Part shown: piece after piece, positions 41,901 to 50,836 of the stretch
Position numbering within the stretch: the first letter of the stretch is position 1
How the letters are laid out: each line of letters opens with the position of its first letter
Assembly (NCBI GenBank): GCA_024372495.1
Contig: CP099977.1
Location: forward strand, 1,302,001-1,366,000
Length of the DNA: 64,000 nucleotides
Origin: Pseudarthrobacter sp. Fe7
GTDB taxonomy: Bacteria; Actinomycetota; Actinomycetes; Actinomycetales; Micrococcaceae
Direction: 5' to 3'
Translations under genes and position numbers: made by a program
The notes under the pieces: model-generated
What the model saw: only the letters and a program-made list of their open reading frames with translations
What the model was told of the DNA's origin: nothing
Databases searched by the model: none

Positions 41901-41923
41901 CATGTGAGGCACCTCACATGTGA
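41901..41923. promoter_or_regulatory. Nested palindromes upstream of the DeoR-cluster importer
   Basis: CATGTGAGG and CCTCACATG (41901-41920) form a 9-bp inverted repeat around CA. The right arm is part of a second perfect palindrome, TCACATGTGA (41914-41923). Located 25-47 bases upstream of the binding-protein start, the natural place for a repressor. DeoR is the likely binder. Confidence 0.6.
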
Positions 41924-42007
41924 AGACTATAACCTCGCAAAAGCGAACAGGGAAGAACGGTAAATAACATTTAATGTGGCGATTTTTTTGAATCGTCACA
42001 AATTTGA

Positions 42008-42050
42008 AATGGCCCCGATTTCCCGCAGTGACGGGGAAATCGGGGCCATT
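42008..42050 (-). terminator. Strong hairpin behind acs
   Basis: A 17-bp perfect stem (42008-42024 with 42034-42050) with a 9-base loop, starting 32 bases past the acs stop. On the - strand it is followed by TTTCAAATTTG. It insulates acs from the importer operon downstream. Confidence 0.8.
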
Positions 42051-42081
42051 CAGTGGCTCTGAACGAATTGCTAAGCCACTG

Positions 42082-44101
42082 TTACTTTCTGAGCGACTGT
42101 GCGATCTGCTGCATGATCGTGGGGTCGGAGAGGGTGGTGGCGTCCCCTGGATCGCGGCCCTCTGCGACGTCCTTGAGGAGGCGGCGCATGATCTTGCCCG
42201 ACCGGGTCTTGGGCGCCTCCGGCACCACCAGGATGTTCTTGGGCTTGGCGATGGGACCGATTTCCTTGCCCACATGGTTGCGCAGTTCCTGGACTGTCGC
42301 GTCCCCGTTGTTCGCGGCGTCTCCCCGGAGGATGACGAACGCGACGACCGCCTGGCCGGTGGTTTCGTCCGTGGCACCCACGACGGCGGCCTCCGCCACG
42401 GCTGGGTGGCTCACCAGCGCGGACTCGATCTCGGTGGTGGAGAGCCGGTGCCCGGAGACGTTCATGACGTCGTCCACGCGGCCCAGGAGCCAGATGTCCC
42501 CGTCCTCGTCGCGCTTGGCGCCGTCCCCGGCAAAGTACATATTCTCGAACCGGGACCAGTAGGTGTCCTTGAAGCGCTCCGGGTCCCCCCAGATGCCGCG
42601 CAGCATGGACGGCCACGGCTCCCGGATCACCAGGAATCCACCGTGCCCGTTCGGGACGGACTGGCCCATCTCATCGACGACGTCAACGGCGATGCCGGGC
42701 AGCGGGACCTGCGCCGAACCGGGCTTGGTGGCGGTCACGCCGGGGAGCGGGGCGATCATCTGGGCGCCCGTTTCGGTTTGCCACCAGGTGTCCACGATCG
42801 GGGCCTTGTCGCCGCCGATGACCTTGCGGTACCACATCCACGCTTCGGGGTTGATCGGTTCACCCACCGAGCCCAGCACGCGGAGCGAGGAGAGATCGTA
42901 TTTGGCCGGGATCTCCGCGCCCCACTTCATGAAGGTGCGGATGGCGGTAGGCGCGGTGTAGAGGATGGAGACCTTGTACTTCTCCACGATCTCCCACCAG
43001 CGGCCCTGGTGCGGGGAGTCCGGGGTGCCTTCGTACATCACCTGGGTTGCGCCATTGATGAGCGGTGCGTAGGCGACGTACGAATGCCCGGTGACCCAGC
43101 CGACGTCGGCCGTGCACCAGTACACGTCCGTTTCCGGATGGAGGTCGAAGACTGCCCTGTGGGTGTAGGCGGTCTGGGTGAGGTAGCCGCCGGTGGTGTG
43201 AAGGATGCCCTTGGGCTTCCCGGTGGTGCCGGAGGTGTAGAGGATGTACAGCGGGTGCTCGGAGTCATGGCCCACCGCGGTGTGCTCCGCGGAGGCAGTG
43301 TCCACCGTGTCAGCCCACCAGTGGTCCCGGCCTTCCGTCCAATCGACGTCCTGGCCGTTGCGCTTGACCACTACCACGTTCTGCACGGTGTGGCCGTCGT
43401 GGGCCAACGCGTCGTCCACGGCGGCCTTGAGCGGGCTCGGCTTGCCGCGGCGGTAAGTGCCGTCGGCGGTGACCACGAGCTTGGCCTCGGCGTCGTCAAT
43501 CCGCGAACGCAGTGCTTCGGCGGAGAAGCCGCCGAACACCACGGAGTGGACGGCGCCGATCCGGGCGCAGGCGAGCAGCGTGATGACGGCTTCCGGGATC
43601 ATGGGCAGGTACACGGCGACACGGTCACCCTTGGCCACGCCCAGGGATTCGAAGGCGTTGGCTGCTTTCTTCACCTCTTCGGTCAGCTGCGCATATGTGT
43701 AGGTCCGGGTGTCGCCTGGTTCGCCCTCAAAGTAGATGGCAACACGGTCCCCGTTTCCGGCCTCGACGTGCCGGTCCAGGGCGTTGTAGGCGGCGTTGAG
43801 TTCACCGCCAACGAACCACTTTGCGAACGGCGGATTGGACCAGTCCAGGGCCTGGGCAAAGTCCTTGCTCCAGGTCAGCAGTTCCCGCGCCTTCTTGGCC
43901 CAGAACGCCGGCCGGTCGGCATCCGCTTCCCCATACTCGGCGGCGGTGACAACGGCGTCGGCCGCGAATTCCGGGGAAGGCGGGAAAGCCCGGGTCTCAT
44001 GCAGCAGGTTCGCAAAGGCATCGCCCTGGTGGCCTTCCTGGCCTGCCGGGGCGGAAGCGGAGGGAACGGTGGCCGTGGAGCCTGGGGGTGTCCTGGGACA
44101 T
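42082..44101 (-). CDS. acs: Acetyl-CoA synthetase (AMP-forming)
   Basis: Activates acetate to acetyl-CoA through acetyl-AMP. The true start is the ATG at 44101 (MSQDTP), in a different frame from the rest because of an extra base at AGCCT 44079-44083; the corrected N-terminus reads [20 protein letters not shown] and gives 672 residues. Landmarks: [15 protein letters not shown] (near residue 293), [20 protein letters not shown], and the regulatory acetylation Lys in TRSGKIMRR (near residue 637). Without correction a start at 44115 would add a false N-terminus. Confidence 0.95.
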
Positions 44102-44507
44102 GTGAACCTCATCATTCATCGATCTTTGCCGCGCGGGACGCCGCCACTGCGGGGCCCCGCCGTTGGCACGGCACTGGGCTCCAGCCGGCGGGCATACCGC
44201 AAGGAGCTGTTCCGCAACCTAGCCTAATGCTTGCCGCGCATCCGCTGTGCTCCCCGTCACAGAAGCGACTACGAGCGGCATTTTTAAGCGGTGAATGGCG
44301 TCTTCATTACTTGGCCCGGGGCGTTGGAGGCCTGTGCCAGCTAGTGATCAGTCAGGCTGTTGACTAGGCTGAGATGGAGTTGTGACTTCATTTCGGACCA
44401 CTCCGGCCAGGCGCAAACAGCGCGTGGCCGGGCCGGGGCCGCATGTCAAGACGGCACAGTTTTCGGGTCCGGACCGGACCCGGTGCCGCCACGCTAAGGA
44501 GAGCAGA
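44102..44507. other. 406-base divergent intergenic region between acs and an unknown membrane protein
   Basis: No gene with coding character is seen. It must hold the acs promoter leftward and the membrane-protein promoter rightward; TTGACT at about 44350 is a candidate -35 box without a convincing -10. A GC-rich inverted repeat, GGGTCC...GGACCC, lies at about 44465-44481, some 30 bases before the membrane-protein start. Confidence 0.4.
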
Positions 44508-45935
44508 ATGAACCAGCAGAGCTTCGGCCAGCGAACGGGCCCGGACACCGAAGCGGGGCCCGGAGGCTCCGGACCCGCCGCCGGGGGACCAGGGCACCCG
44601 ACGCCGGCCGGCAACGCCGCCAAGGGACAGGCTGCAGGTCAAAAGGCTGCCTCCGCAAAGATCGATCCCAAAGCCAACCAGGCGGTCCTCGGTCCGTTCA
44701 CCGTGCGGGACCTGGCCGTCTTCGCCGGCACCCTGATCCTGTTTGTCGCGTCCCTGCTGCCCCTTTTCGGCGCACGGTACAACCTGTGGAACCTGAACAA
44801 CCTGTTTTTCCTGGGACTGGGCATCATCCTGCCACTGATTGCCAGTGCACTGTTCGCCGCACGCCGCCTGGCCCCGGCCACCAGGATCCGGGTGGGGTCG
44901 CTCTCGATCGACCAGTTCGCCTCCGTGGTGGCTTCCTTCGCCGTCGCCTTTTTCTTCCTGTCGGCAGCAGGCGCCTTCGTGACCAGCCTGCTGGTGGGCC
45001 TGATCGGCTCGCTGGTCCTGTTCGCCGCGACGGTGCTGGGCCGCTTCCTGCCGTATCTTTCCGGTGATTTCCGGGACCGGGCCGAGGTGCCGGCCCACGT
45101 CGTGGCACGCGAAGCCGCAGTCCCAACGCGCAAGCCACGGGCCCCCAGGGCGCCCAAACCCGAGTCCGGCCCCAACCAGTCAAAGGGCGGCTTCAAGGGC
45201 GCCGGCATCTTCGGAGGTGCCGGTGCCGGCTCCTCGGCAGTCCAGCCGGGGTCTCCCAGCACCAGCCCCAGCCCCAGCCCTGAGTCCGTCCGTTCTGCGC
45301 AGGCGCCCGCTACCGCTGCCGTACCCGTTGCCCCGGCAGGGGCCTCGAACGCAGTAGCTGGCAGCGCCGCAGTTCCCGGCGCAGCGGCTGGCACTGCTGG
45401 AGGCGGCGGCGCCGCACCCGGCGGCGCCGCAGCCGCAGGCGCCGGGACTGGTGCTGCCGGAGCCGCCGTGTCCGCGCCCGTATCAACCGCGCCCGAAGTC
45501 TCTGACCGGACCCCCGAGGAGGACGCCGGGCCGCCCACCCAGGCTGCCGACGTCGTCCGCCCCGCCGCCGCGCCCCCTGTGCAGGAGACCCAGCACAGGG
45601 ATGCCCCCGCAGCCAATGCGCCCCACGCGGCGTGGGAGCCGCCGGCCGCCACGGCCGTGCACCAGCAGGTCCGGGCCGAGCAGCCCATCGGGGCAACGGT
45701 GGACCCCGCAACCCGCCACGAAGAACTGGACGGGCAGCCCATCCACGAGGCCTTTTGGTTTGCCGTTGCCCAGCACCGTACTGCCTTCGATCCCCGCACC
45801 GGTGCGCCGGCCTTCGTGATTGAACCCGGAGGTTGGGTGCTGGCACTTGAGGACCGCGGACACGAATTCCTGGTCCAGCACACTGACGGACGGCTGGGCG
45901 TCCTGCGCGACCTCAGCAACATCGAGCGCGGCTGA
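44508..45935 (+). CDS. Unknown membrane protein with Ala/Pro/Gly-rich linker
   Basis: A 475-residue protein, ATG at 44508 after AAGGAGAGCAG. Residues 1-60 are polar and Gly/Pro/Ala-rich, about 65-190 hold four membrane helices (FAGTLILFVASLLPLFGARY, FLGLGIILPLIASALFAARR and two more), and about 200-410 are a low-complexity Ala/Pro/Gly/Ser linker. The end is a compact domain (HEAFWFAVAQHRTAFDPRTG, EFLVQHTDGRLGVLRDLSNI). No known family recognised with confidence. The ordered C-terminal domain after a long flexible linker suggests a cytosolic or surface binding module. Confidence 0.8.
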   Translation: MNQQSFGQRTGPDTEAGPGGSGPAAGGPGHPTPAGNAAKGQAAGQKAASAKIDPKANQAVLGPFTVRDLAVFAGTLILFVASLLPLFGARYNLWNLNNLFFLGLGIILPLIASALFAARRLAPATRIRVGSLSIDQFASVVASFAVAFFFLSAAGAFVTSLLVGLIGSLVLFAATVLGRFLPYLSGDFRDRAEVPAHVVAREAAVPTRKPRAPRAPKPESGPNQSKGGFKGAGIFGGAGAGSSAVQPGSPSTSPSPSPESVRSAQAPATAAVPVAPAGASNAVAGSAAVPGAAAGTAGGGGAAPGGAAAAGAGTGAAGAAVSAPVSTAPEVSDRTPEEDAGPPTQAADVVRPAAAPPVQETQHRDAPAANAPHAAWEPPAATAVHQQVRAEQPIGATVDPATRHEELDGQPIHEAFWFAVAQHRTAFDPRTGAPAFVIEPGGWVLALEDRGHEFLVQHTDGRLGVLRDLSNIERG

Positions 45936-45940
45936 CGCCG

Positions 45941-46774
45941 GTGGCCGGGGCCCGCACCACGCCAGGACAGGCCGCGGGGATGCCCGTGGTCTCGACCGAA
46001 TCCGTCCTGGCGCTGAAGCGGCGGGCGCGGCGGATCCACAAGGCCCTGGCCGGGAAATACCCCTACGCCCATGCGGAACTGGACTTTCGAAACCCGTTCG
46101 AACTGCTCATAGCCACCGTCCTGTCCGCCCAGACCACCGATGTCACAGTGAACCAGGTCAGCAAAGTGCTGTTCGCGCGCTGGCCCGATGCACGGGCGTT
46201 GGCCGAGGCAGACCCCACGGAGCTCGAAACCATTCTCAAGCCCACCGGATTCTTCCGCGCCAAATCGAGGAACGTCCTCGCCCTGTGCACCCGCCTGGTG
46301 GACGACTTTGACGGCGAAGTTCCCGGACGGATGGAGGAACTGGTCACGCTGCCCGGCGTTGGACGCAAGACGGCCAACGTGGTGCTGGCGAACGCGTTTG
46401 GCGTTCCGGGCATTTCAGTGGATACGCATTTTGCCCGCCTGGCGAAGAGGTTTGGGTGGACCCAGTCGGATGACCCCGTGCAGATCGAGAAGGATGTAGC
46501 GGAGCTGTTCGAGCGCAGGGACTGGACCATGCTGTCCCACCGGGTGATCTTCCATGGCCGCCGGGTCTGCCATGCCCGGAAACCCGCCTGCGGCGCCTGT
46601 CCTGTGGCCACCTGGTGCCCCAGCTACGGGCTCGGCGAGACCGACCCGGACAAGGCAGCGAAACTCTTGAAATACGAGCTTGCCCCCGGCAGCGAGGCGT
46701 TGCTCGAACAGTACCTGGCGGAGCAGCACCGGGCCGCGGAGATCCGGATGGCGTCGCAGCGGAGGACGCCGTGA
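45941..46774 (+). CDS. nth: Endonuclease III
   Basis: Base-excision-repair glycosylase/AP lyase for oxidised pyrimidines. The GTG at 45941 gives 277 residues; an in-frame ATG at 45980 is possible. HhH motif LPGVGRKTANVVL contains the catalytic Lys (near residue 143), the Asp is in SVDTHFARL (near 161), and the [4Fe-4S] ligands are CHARKPACGACPVATWC (Cys-X6-Cys-X2-Cys-X5-Cys). Overlaps the next gene by 4 bases (GTGA). Confidence 0.94.
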   Translation: MAGARTTPGQAAGMPVVSTESVLALKRRARRIHKALAGKYPYAHAELDFRNPFELLIATVLSAQTTDVTVNQVSKVLFARWPDARALAEADPTELETILKPTGFFRAKSRNVLALCTRLVDDFDGEVPGRMEELVTLPGVGRKTANVVLANAFGVPGISVDTHFARLAKRFGWTQSDDPVQIEKDVAELFERRDWTMLSHRVIFHGRRVCHARKPACGACPVATWCPSYGLGETDPDKAAKLLKYELAPGSEALLEQYLAEQHRAAEIRMASQRRTP

Positions 46775-47448
46775 GCGCGCGCGAAGACCTCGCCAGGCTG
46801 GTCCGGCGCGCTGAAACCGGAACGGCAGGTCCGCCCGATCCGCGCTGGGCAGCGCTGACGGTCGACGCGGCACGCGCCCGCCGGGCTGCCGTACTGATGC
46901 TCTTCGGCATCCTTGACAACGTCCCCGCCGCGTCCGGCAAGCCACTAGCGCCGGCTGACCTCGACGTCCTGCTCCTGGAGCGCGCCCACACCCTGGGGTC
47001 CCACCCGGGACAGGTGGCGTTTCCTGGCGGCGGCATCGACACAGACGAGACCCCCGTGGCCGCTGCGCTCCGTGAAGCCGAGGAAGAGACCGGCCTGGAC
47101 GCAGGCGGCGTGGAAGTGCTGGGCACGCTCCAGGAGCTGGGCCTGGCGCACAGCAACTTCCTGGTCACCCCGGTGCTCGGGTGGTGGCAGGCACCCTCCC
47201 CGGTCCGCGTGGTGGACTACGGCGAATCCGCCCAGGTTTTCCGCGTCCCGGTGCGGGACCTGCTGGATCCGGACAACCGGGTGATGGCCACCGTCCACCG
47301 GGCAGGCCGCACCTTCGACAGCCCCGCGTTCACCGTGAACGGCGTGGTGGTGTGGGGGTTCACGGGCATTGTGCTGAGCGGCCTCTTCGACCAGCTCGGG
47401 TGGTCGGTTCCGTGGGACCGGAACCGGCTGCACTCAATGGGGGTCTAG
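46771..47448 (+). CDS. Nudix hydrolase, CoA pyrophosphatase type
   Basis: A 225-residue protein from a GTG at 46771. It has the CoA-specific signature HTLGSHPGQVAFPGGGID just before the Nudix box AAALREAEEETGLD (residues about 75-110). Such enzymes split CoA into phosphopantetheine and 3',5'-ADP. The nth-Nudix pairing is the same as in mycobacteria next to marP. Confidence 0.88.
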   Translation: MSAREDLARLVRRAETGTAGPPDPRWAALTVDAARARRAAVLMLFGILDNVPAASGKPLAPADLDVLLLERAHTLGSHPGQVAFPGGGIDTDETPVAAALREAEEETGLDAGGVEVLGTLQELGLAHSNFLVTPVLGWWQAPSPVRVVDYGESAQVFRVPVRDLLDPDNRVMATVHRAGRTFDSPAFTVNGVVVWGFTGIVLSGLFDQLGWSVPWDRNRLHSMGV

Positions 47449-47467
47449 GCTTCGGGGTGTCCAGGCC

Positions 47468-47656
47468 TCAGGCCTGCTGGCGCAAATCCACCACCACACC
47501 AGTGGCAGCGTTCTCCCGCATGGCCTTGATGCCGTCGCGGAGCGTGCTCAGGGACCTGAAGGTCGGCGAAACAGCCACCGTGTTGCCCTCGGAGTCGGTG
47601 AGCCGCAGCCGGTAGGAATCGTCGGCCGTGCGGTGTATTTCAAATCTTCCCGCCAT
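47468..47656 (-). CDS. DUF1508 (YegP-like) small protein
   Basis: A 62-residue protein, start ATG at 47656 (MAGRFEIHRTADDSYRLRL). The pattern FEI...DDSYRLRLTDSEGNTVAVSP followed by one repeat of the IKAMRENA helix is the YegP domain, here a single copy. An upstream ATG at 47689 would add 11 residues lacking conservation. Function unknown. Confidence 0.82.
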   Translation of the reverse strand: MAGRFEIHRTADDSYRLRLTDSEGNTVAVSPTFRSLSTLRDGIKAMRENAATGVVVDLRQQA

Positions 47657-47817
47657 GGACGGGGACCTCCCTGGTATGCGTCGTTGCATCAGCGTGTGGA
47701 CCGGTCTGTTTCAGCCACCGCTGTCGACTGTAACCTCCGGCACCGTACCCGTCGAGCTACTGCCGGGTAGGTTACCTTGCGTCTCGGCGGCAGCCCTTTG
47801 ATGCTGCTCCAGGACCG

Positions 47818-49554
47818 CTATTTGGCGAGGTTGTAAGAGTCGACGACGGCAAGGCTGACCGGGAATTCCACCGGGATTGGGCCGAACAACAGTTCCTTCG
47901 CCGCGGCGGCCGACTCCTCGATGGCTGCGATGCAGGCGTCCACCGCGTCGGCCGGTGCATGCACCATCACCTCATCGTGCAGGAAGAAGACCAACTCAGC
48001 CCGGACAGCCCCGCCGCTGCCGCCGGTGCCGGGCGTCCGCAAGGTGCGCAGACGCCGTCGTAATTCCGCCAGCCAGCATGCCGCCCAGTCCGCCGCTGAG
48101 CCCTGGACCACGAAGTTCCGGGTGAACCGGCCTCGTGACCGGGCAATCGACTCTGCGCGCCGCTGCTCTTCGGCGGTGGTGGAGCGCTGGCTCAGGAACC
48201 ACCGCGCCGAGGGTGGAGGGCTGCTGCGGCCCAGCCGGGTGGTCACCGTCCCGCCGGCCTCGCCCGTCCGTGCCGCCCGCTCAACAAAGTCGACAGCGCG
48301 CGGGTAGGTGCGCGCCAGCTGTGGCATCAGGCGGCCTGCCTCCCCCGAAGTAGCCCCATACATGGCGCCCAGCAATGCCATTTTCGCCTTTGCCCGGTCC
48401 CCGCCGAAGCCCTTTGCGGCGATGCCGGCGTACAGGTCCTGGTCCCGGGCGGCTTCTGCCATGGTGGAGTCCTGCGCCAGTGCCACCAGGACACGCGGCT
48501 CCAGCTGTGAGGCATCGGCGACAATCAGTTTGTGGCCCGGGTCCGCGTGCACCGCACCGCGCACCTGGCGCGGGATCTGCAGCGCGCCGCCGCCACGGGA
48601 TGCCCAGCGCCCCGAAACAACGCCGCCCACCACGTACTCGGGGCGGAACCGGCCGCCGTCCACCCACGCGTCCAGCCAGGACCAGCCGTTGGCCGTGTGG
48701 AGGCGGGAGAGCTTCTTGTATTCCAGCAGCGGCTCGATGACCGGGTGGCTGGATTCCCTGAGCTCCCATTTCCGTGTGTTCTTCACCTCGATCCCGTTGC
48801 GGTGCAGGGCCCGCATGAGCTCCTGCGGCGAATCCGGGTTGAGCCCCGGGGCGTTAAGCAGGGCGCGCAGTTCAGCGGCCAAGGCCTCGAGTCTTTGCGG
48901 ACGCTGGCCAGCGGCCGGCCTGGGACCCAGGTGGCTGACCAGGATCTGTTCATGCAGGTCCTCCCGCCACGGCACGCCGGCGTGCTGCATCTCGGCGGCC
49001 ACCATGGCGGCGGCGGACTCCGCCGCGAGCAGCAACTGCAGGCGGTTCCGGCGGTTGTCCTCCGTTCCAACACCGGCCAGGGCGCCCTGCTGGGCGGCGT
49101 ACTCGGTGCGGAATTCTTCGAGGCCCCATCCCTGCGCCGGCCTGGTCCCGGGATCGTCGAACAGTGCGCCCTGGTCTGCCGGGGGACGCGGCGGCAGGAG
49201 CGCCTTCGGCGGAAGCAAGGGATCTTCCACCGGAACCCTGTCGGTATTTCTGGCGTAATCGGTATGGGCGCTGAACTCGGAAAAGGCCAGGATATTACCG
49301 CAGAGCGTCGCGTCATAGCAGCGCTCCACCTCCACGCCCGATGCCAGCAACGCGGGGTACCAGTCCTGAGTCCGCTGCCAGATCCAGCGGGGCGCCTGGC
49401 CGCCGGGACGCCGGGCTTCCAGCTGACGGACGACGGCGGCAAGGTCAGCGGGAGCCACCACACGGGGTTCGGGGTTGGCTGGCTGGGGCTGGCCGGCCTG
49501 TGTCAGTTCCTGAAGTGCGGCGCCGCGGGGGTGGGCGGCGAGCATCAGGTACAT
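47818..49554 (-). CDS. DNA polymerase I-like protein with degenerate exonuclease domain
   Basis: A 578-residue family A polymerase homologue, start ATG at 49554 (MYLMLAAHPRG). Polymerase motif A is LIVADASQLEPRVLVALAQD (near residue 343), motif B contains KAKMALLGAMYGATSGEAG, and motif C is FFLHDEVMVHAP (near residue 530), with both catalytic acidic positions kept. The N-terminal ~190 residues occupy the place of the 3'-5' exonuclease, but no DxE metal motif is visible, and there is no 5' nuclease. It is therefore a second, shorter polymerase besides the expected full-length PolA; a role in repair or translesion synthesis is possible. Annotated elsewhere as bifunctional exonuclease/polymerase, which the sequence does not support for the exonuclease. 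Confidence 0.85.
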   Translation of the reverse strand: MYLMLAAHPRGAALQELTQAGQPQPANPEPRVVAPADLAAVVRQLEARRPGGQAPRWIWQRTQDWYPALLASGVEVERCYDATLCGNILAFSEFSAHTDYARNTDRVPVEDPLLPPKALLPPRPPADQGALFDDPGTRPAQGWGLEEFRTEYAAQQGALAGVGTEDNRRNRLQLLLAAESAAAMVAAEMQHAGVPWREDLHEQILVSHLGPRPAAGQRPQRLEALAAELRALLNAPGLNPDSPQELMRALHRNGIEVKNTRKWELRESSHPVIEPLLEYKKLSRLHTANGWSWLDAWVDGGRFRPEYVVGGVVSGRWASRGGGALQIPRQVRGAVHADPGHKLIVADASQLEPRVLVALAQDSTMAEAARDQDLYAGIAAKGFGGDRAKAKMALLGAMYGATSGEAGRLMPQLARTYPRAVDFVERAARTGEAGGTVTTRLGRSSPPPSARWFLSQRSTTAEEQRRAESIARSRGRFTRNFVVQGSAADWAACWLAELRRRLRTLRTPGTGGSGGAVRAELVFFLHDEVMVHAPADAVDACIAAIEESAAAAKELLFGPIPVEFPVSLAVVDSYNLAK

Positions 49555-49749
49555 GCTCCCATTATTCCTTGTTGGAAGTGTGCCTCGGTTGTCCACATAG
49601 GGGATGTGCTCCCTTAACTGCGCGTTGCGGCCGCGGCAGAGTGGCTCCATGAGCAGGCACCAGCTGAATGCACCGCACTCCGGGCCGGGACAGGCCGCAG
49701 GATCCTCCCGGCGGCCACCGGACCTGGCACCACCGTCCGGGGAGGTCCT

Positions 49750-50836
49750 TTGGGGTCCGTCGCAGCGTGGCTGCCGGACGGTTCAGGCGAGGTGCTGCTG
49801 GTCACCGCTTCCGGCGTCCTCCGCGCCGAGGTGGAGCGCATAGTGGCGGCCGCCGGCGCCCAACTGCGCGTTGTCCCGGATGCAGTGGAGGGCGGACGCT
49901 ACTGGGACGCTGCATCGGCCGTGCTGGTGGGCAGCGACGTTCGGGAACTGCCACCGCGGCGTCGCACGCCAGCAGTCATGGTGGGCCTCGACGGCGAGGG
50001 CGACAGCCTCTGGCACCTCGCAGCCGCCCTGGGCGCCGAACGTGTGGCCGTGCTGCCCGATGCTGCTGCCTGGCTGGCAGACCACCTCAGCCGGTCGCGC
50101 TCGCCGGGCCCCGGCGGCCTGGTCCTGGGAATCACGGGCGGCTGCGGCGGGGCCGGGGCCACCACTGCCGCGATCTGGATAGCCCAGGCCGCGGCAGGGC
50201 TGGGCGCGCGTGTGCTGCTGGTGGACGGCGACCCTTGGGGCGGAGGCCTTGAACTGGCACTCGCCGCCGAGGACAACCCCGGGCTCCGCTGGCCGGACCT
50301 TGCCGAGGCAAGGGGCAGCATCGACCCCCTGCAGCTCTCCGATGCCCTCCCCGTGGCCGGAGGCTTTTCCTTCCTGTCCTGGCCCGCCACCCGGGAACAG
50401 CCGCTTCCCGTGGCTGCCGCCGCCGCGGCGGGTGTGCTTGACGCTGCCCGCCGCGGCTACGAGCCTGGTGGTTGTGGACGTGGGACGGGGCGCGGAGCCG
50501 CTCCGTACGGTGGCCTGGGACTGCGACCGGATAATAGTGGTGGTACCCGCACAGCTGAAGGCAGCAGTGGCCGCGGTGCGGCTGCTGCAGGAGCTTCCGC
50601 CGGTGGAGGCCGCCCTGCTGGTGCGGGGGAGGCCCGGTGCGGCGCTGGACAGTTCCCTGATCGCTGACGCCGTAGGGCTGCCGGTGCAGGGCCGTATCCC
50701 CGAACTGCGGGCTGTCCCGGCCGCCATGGAATCGGGGCGCCTGCTGGATTTGGGGAAGCGGCGGACCATCCGGCATTTCGGCGCCACGGTGCTCGATTGG
50801 CTGGGAGAGGACCTGCAGGCAGGGGATGCGGCATGA
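49750..50836 (+). CDS. ssd: Septum-site-determining / CpaE-TadZ-like ATPase
   Basis: MinD/ParA-like protein that heads the Tad cluster; about 361 residues after removing an extra base at AGCCT 50462-50466. The deviant Walker A is GITGGCGGAGATTAAIWIAQ (near residue 135), followed by RVLLVDGDPWGGGLELAL. The N-terminal part is a receiver-like domain (VTASGVLRAEVERIVAAAGA). The start is uncertain: TTG at 49750 is used, but the ATG at 49649 in another frame could be the true start if one G is missing near 49735-49756. Corresponds to Rv3660c in mycobacteria. Likely positions the pilus machine. Confidence 0.82.

Noticed and set aside
40566..42377. N-terminal extension of the DeoR-cluster binding protein to 603 residues
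   Set aside because: The extension is Ser/Arg-rich, lies antisense to the end of acs and spans a terminator and operator. The lipoprotein signal begins at 41876 behind a good ribosome site.
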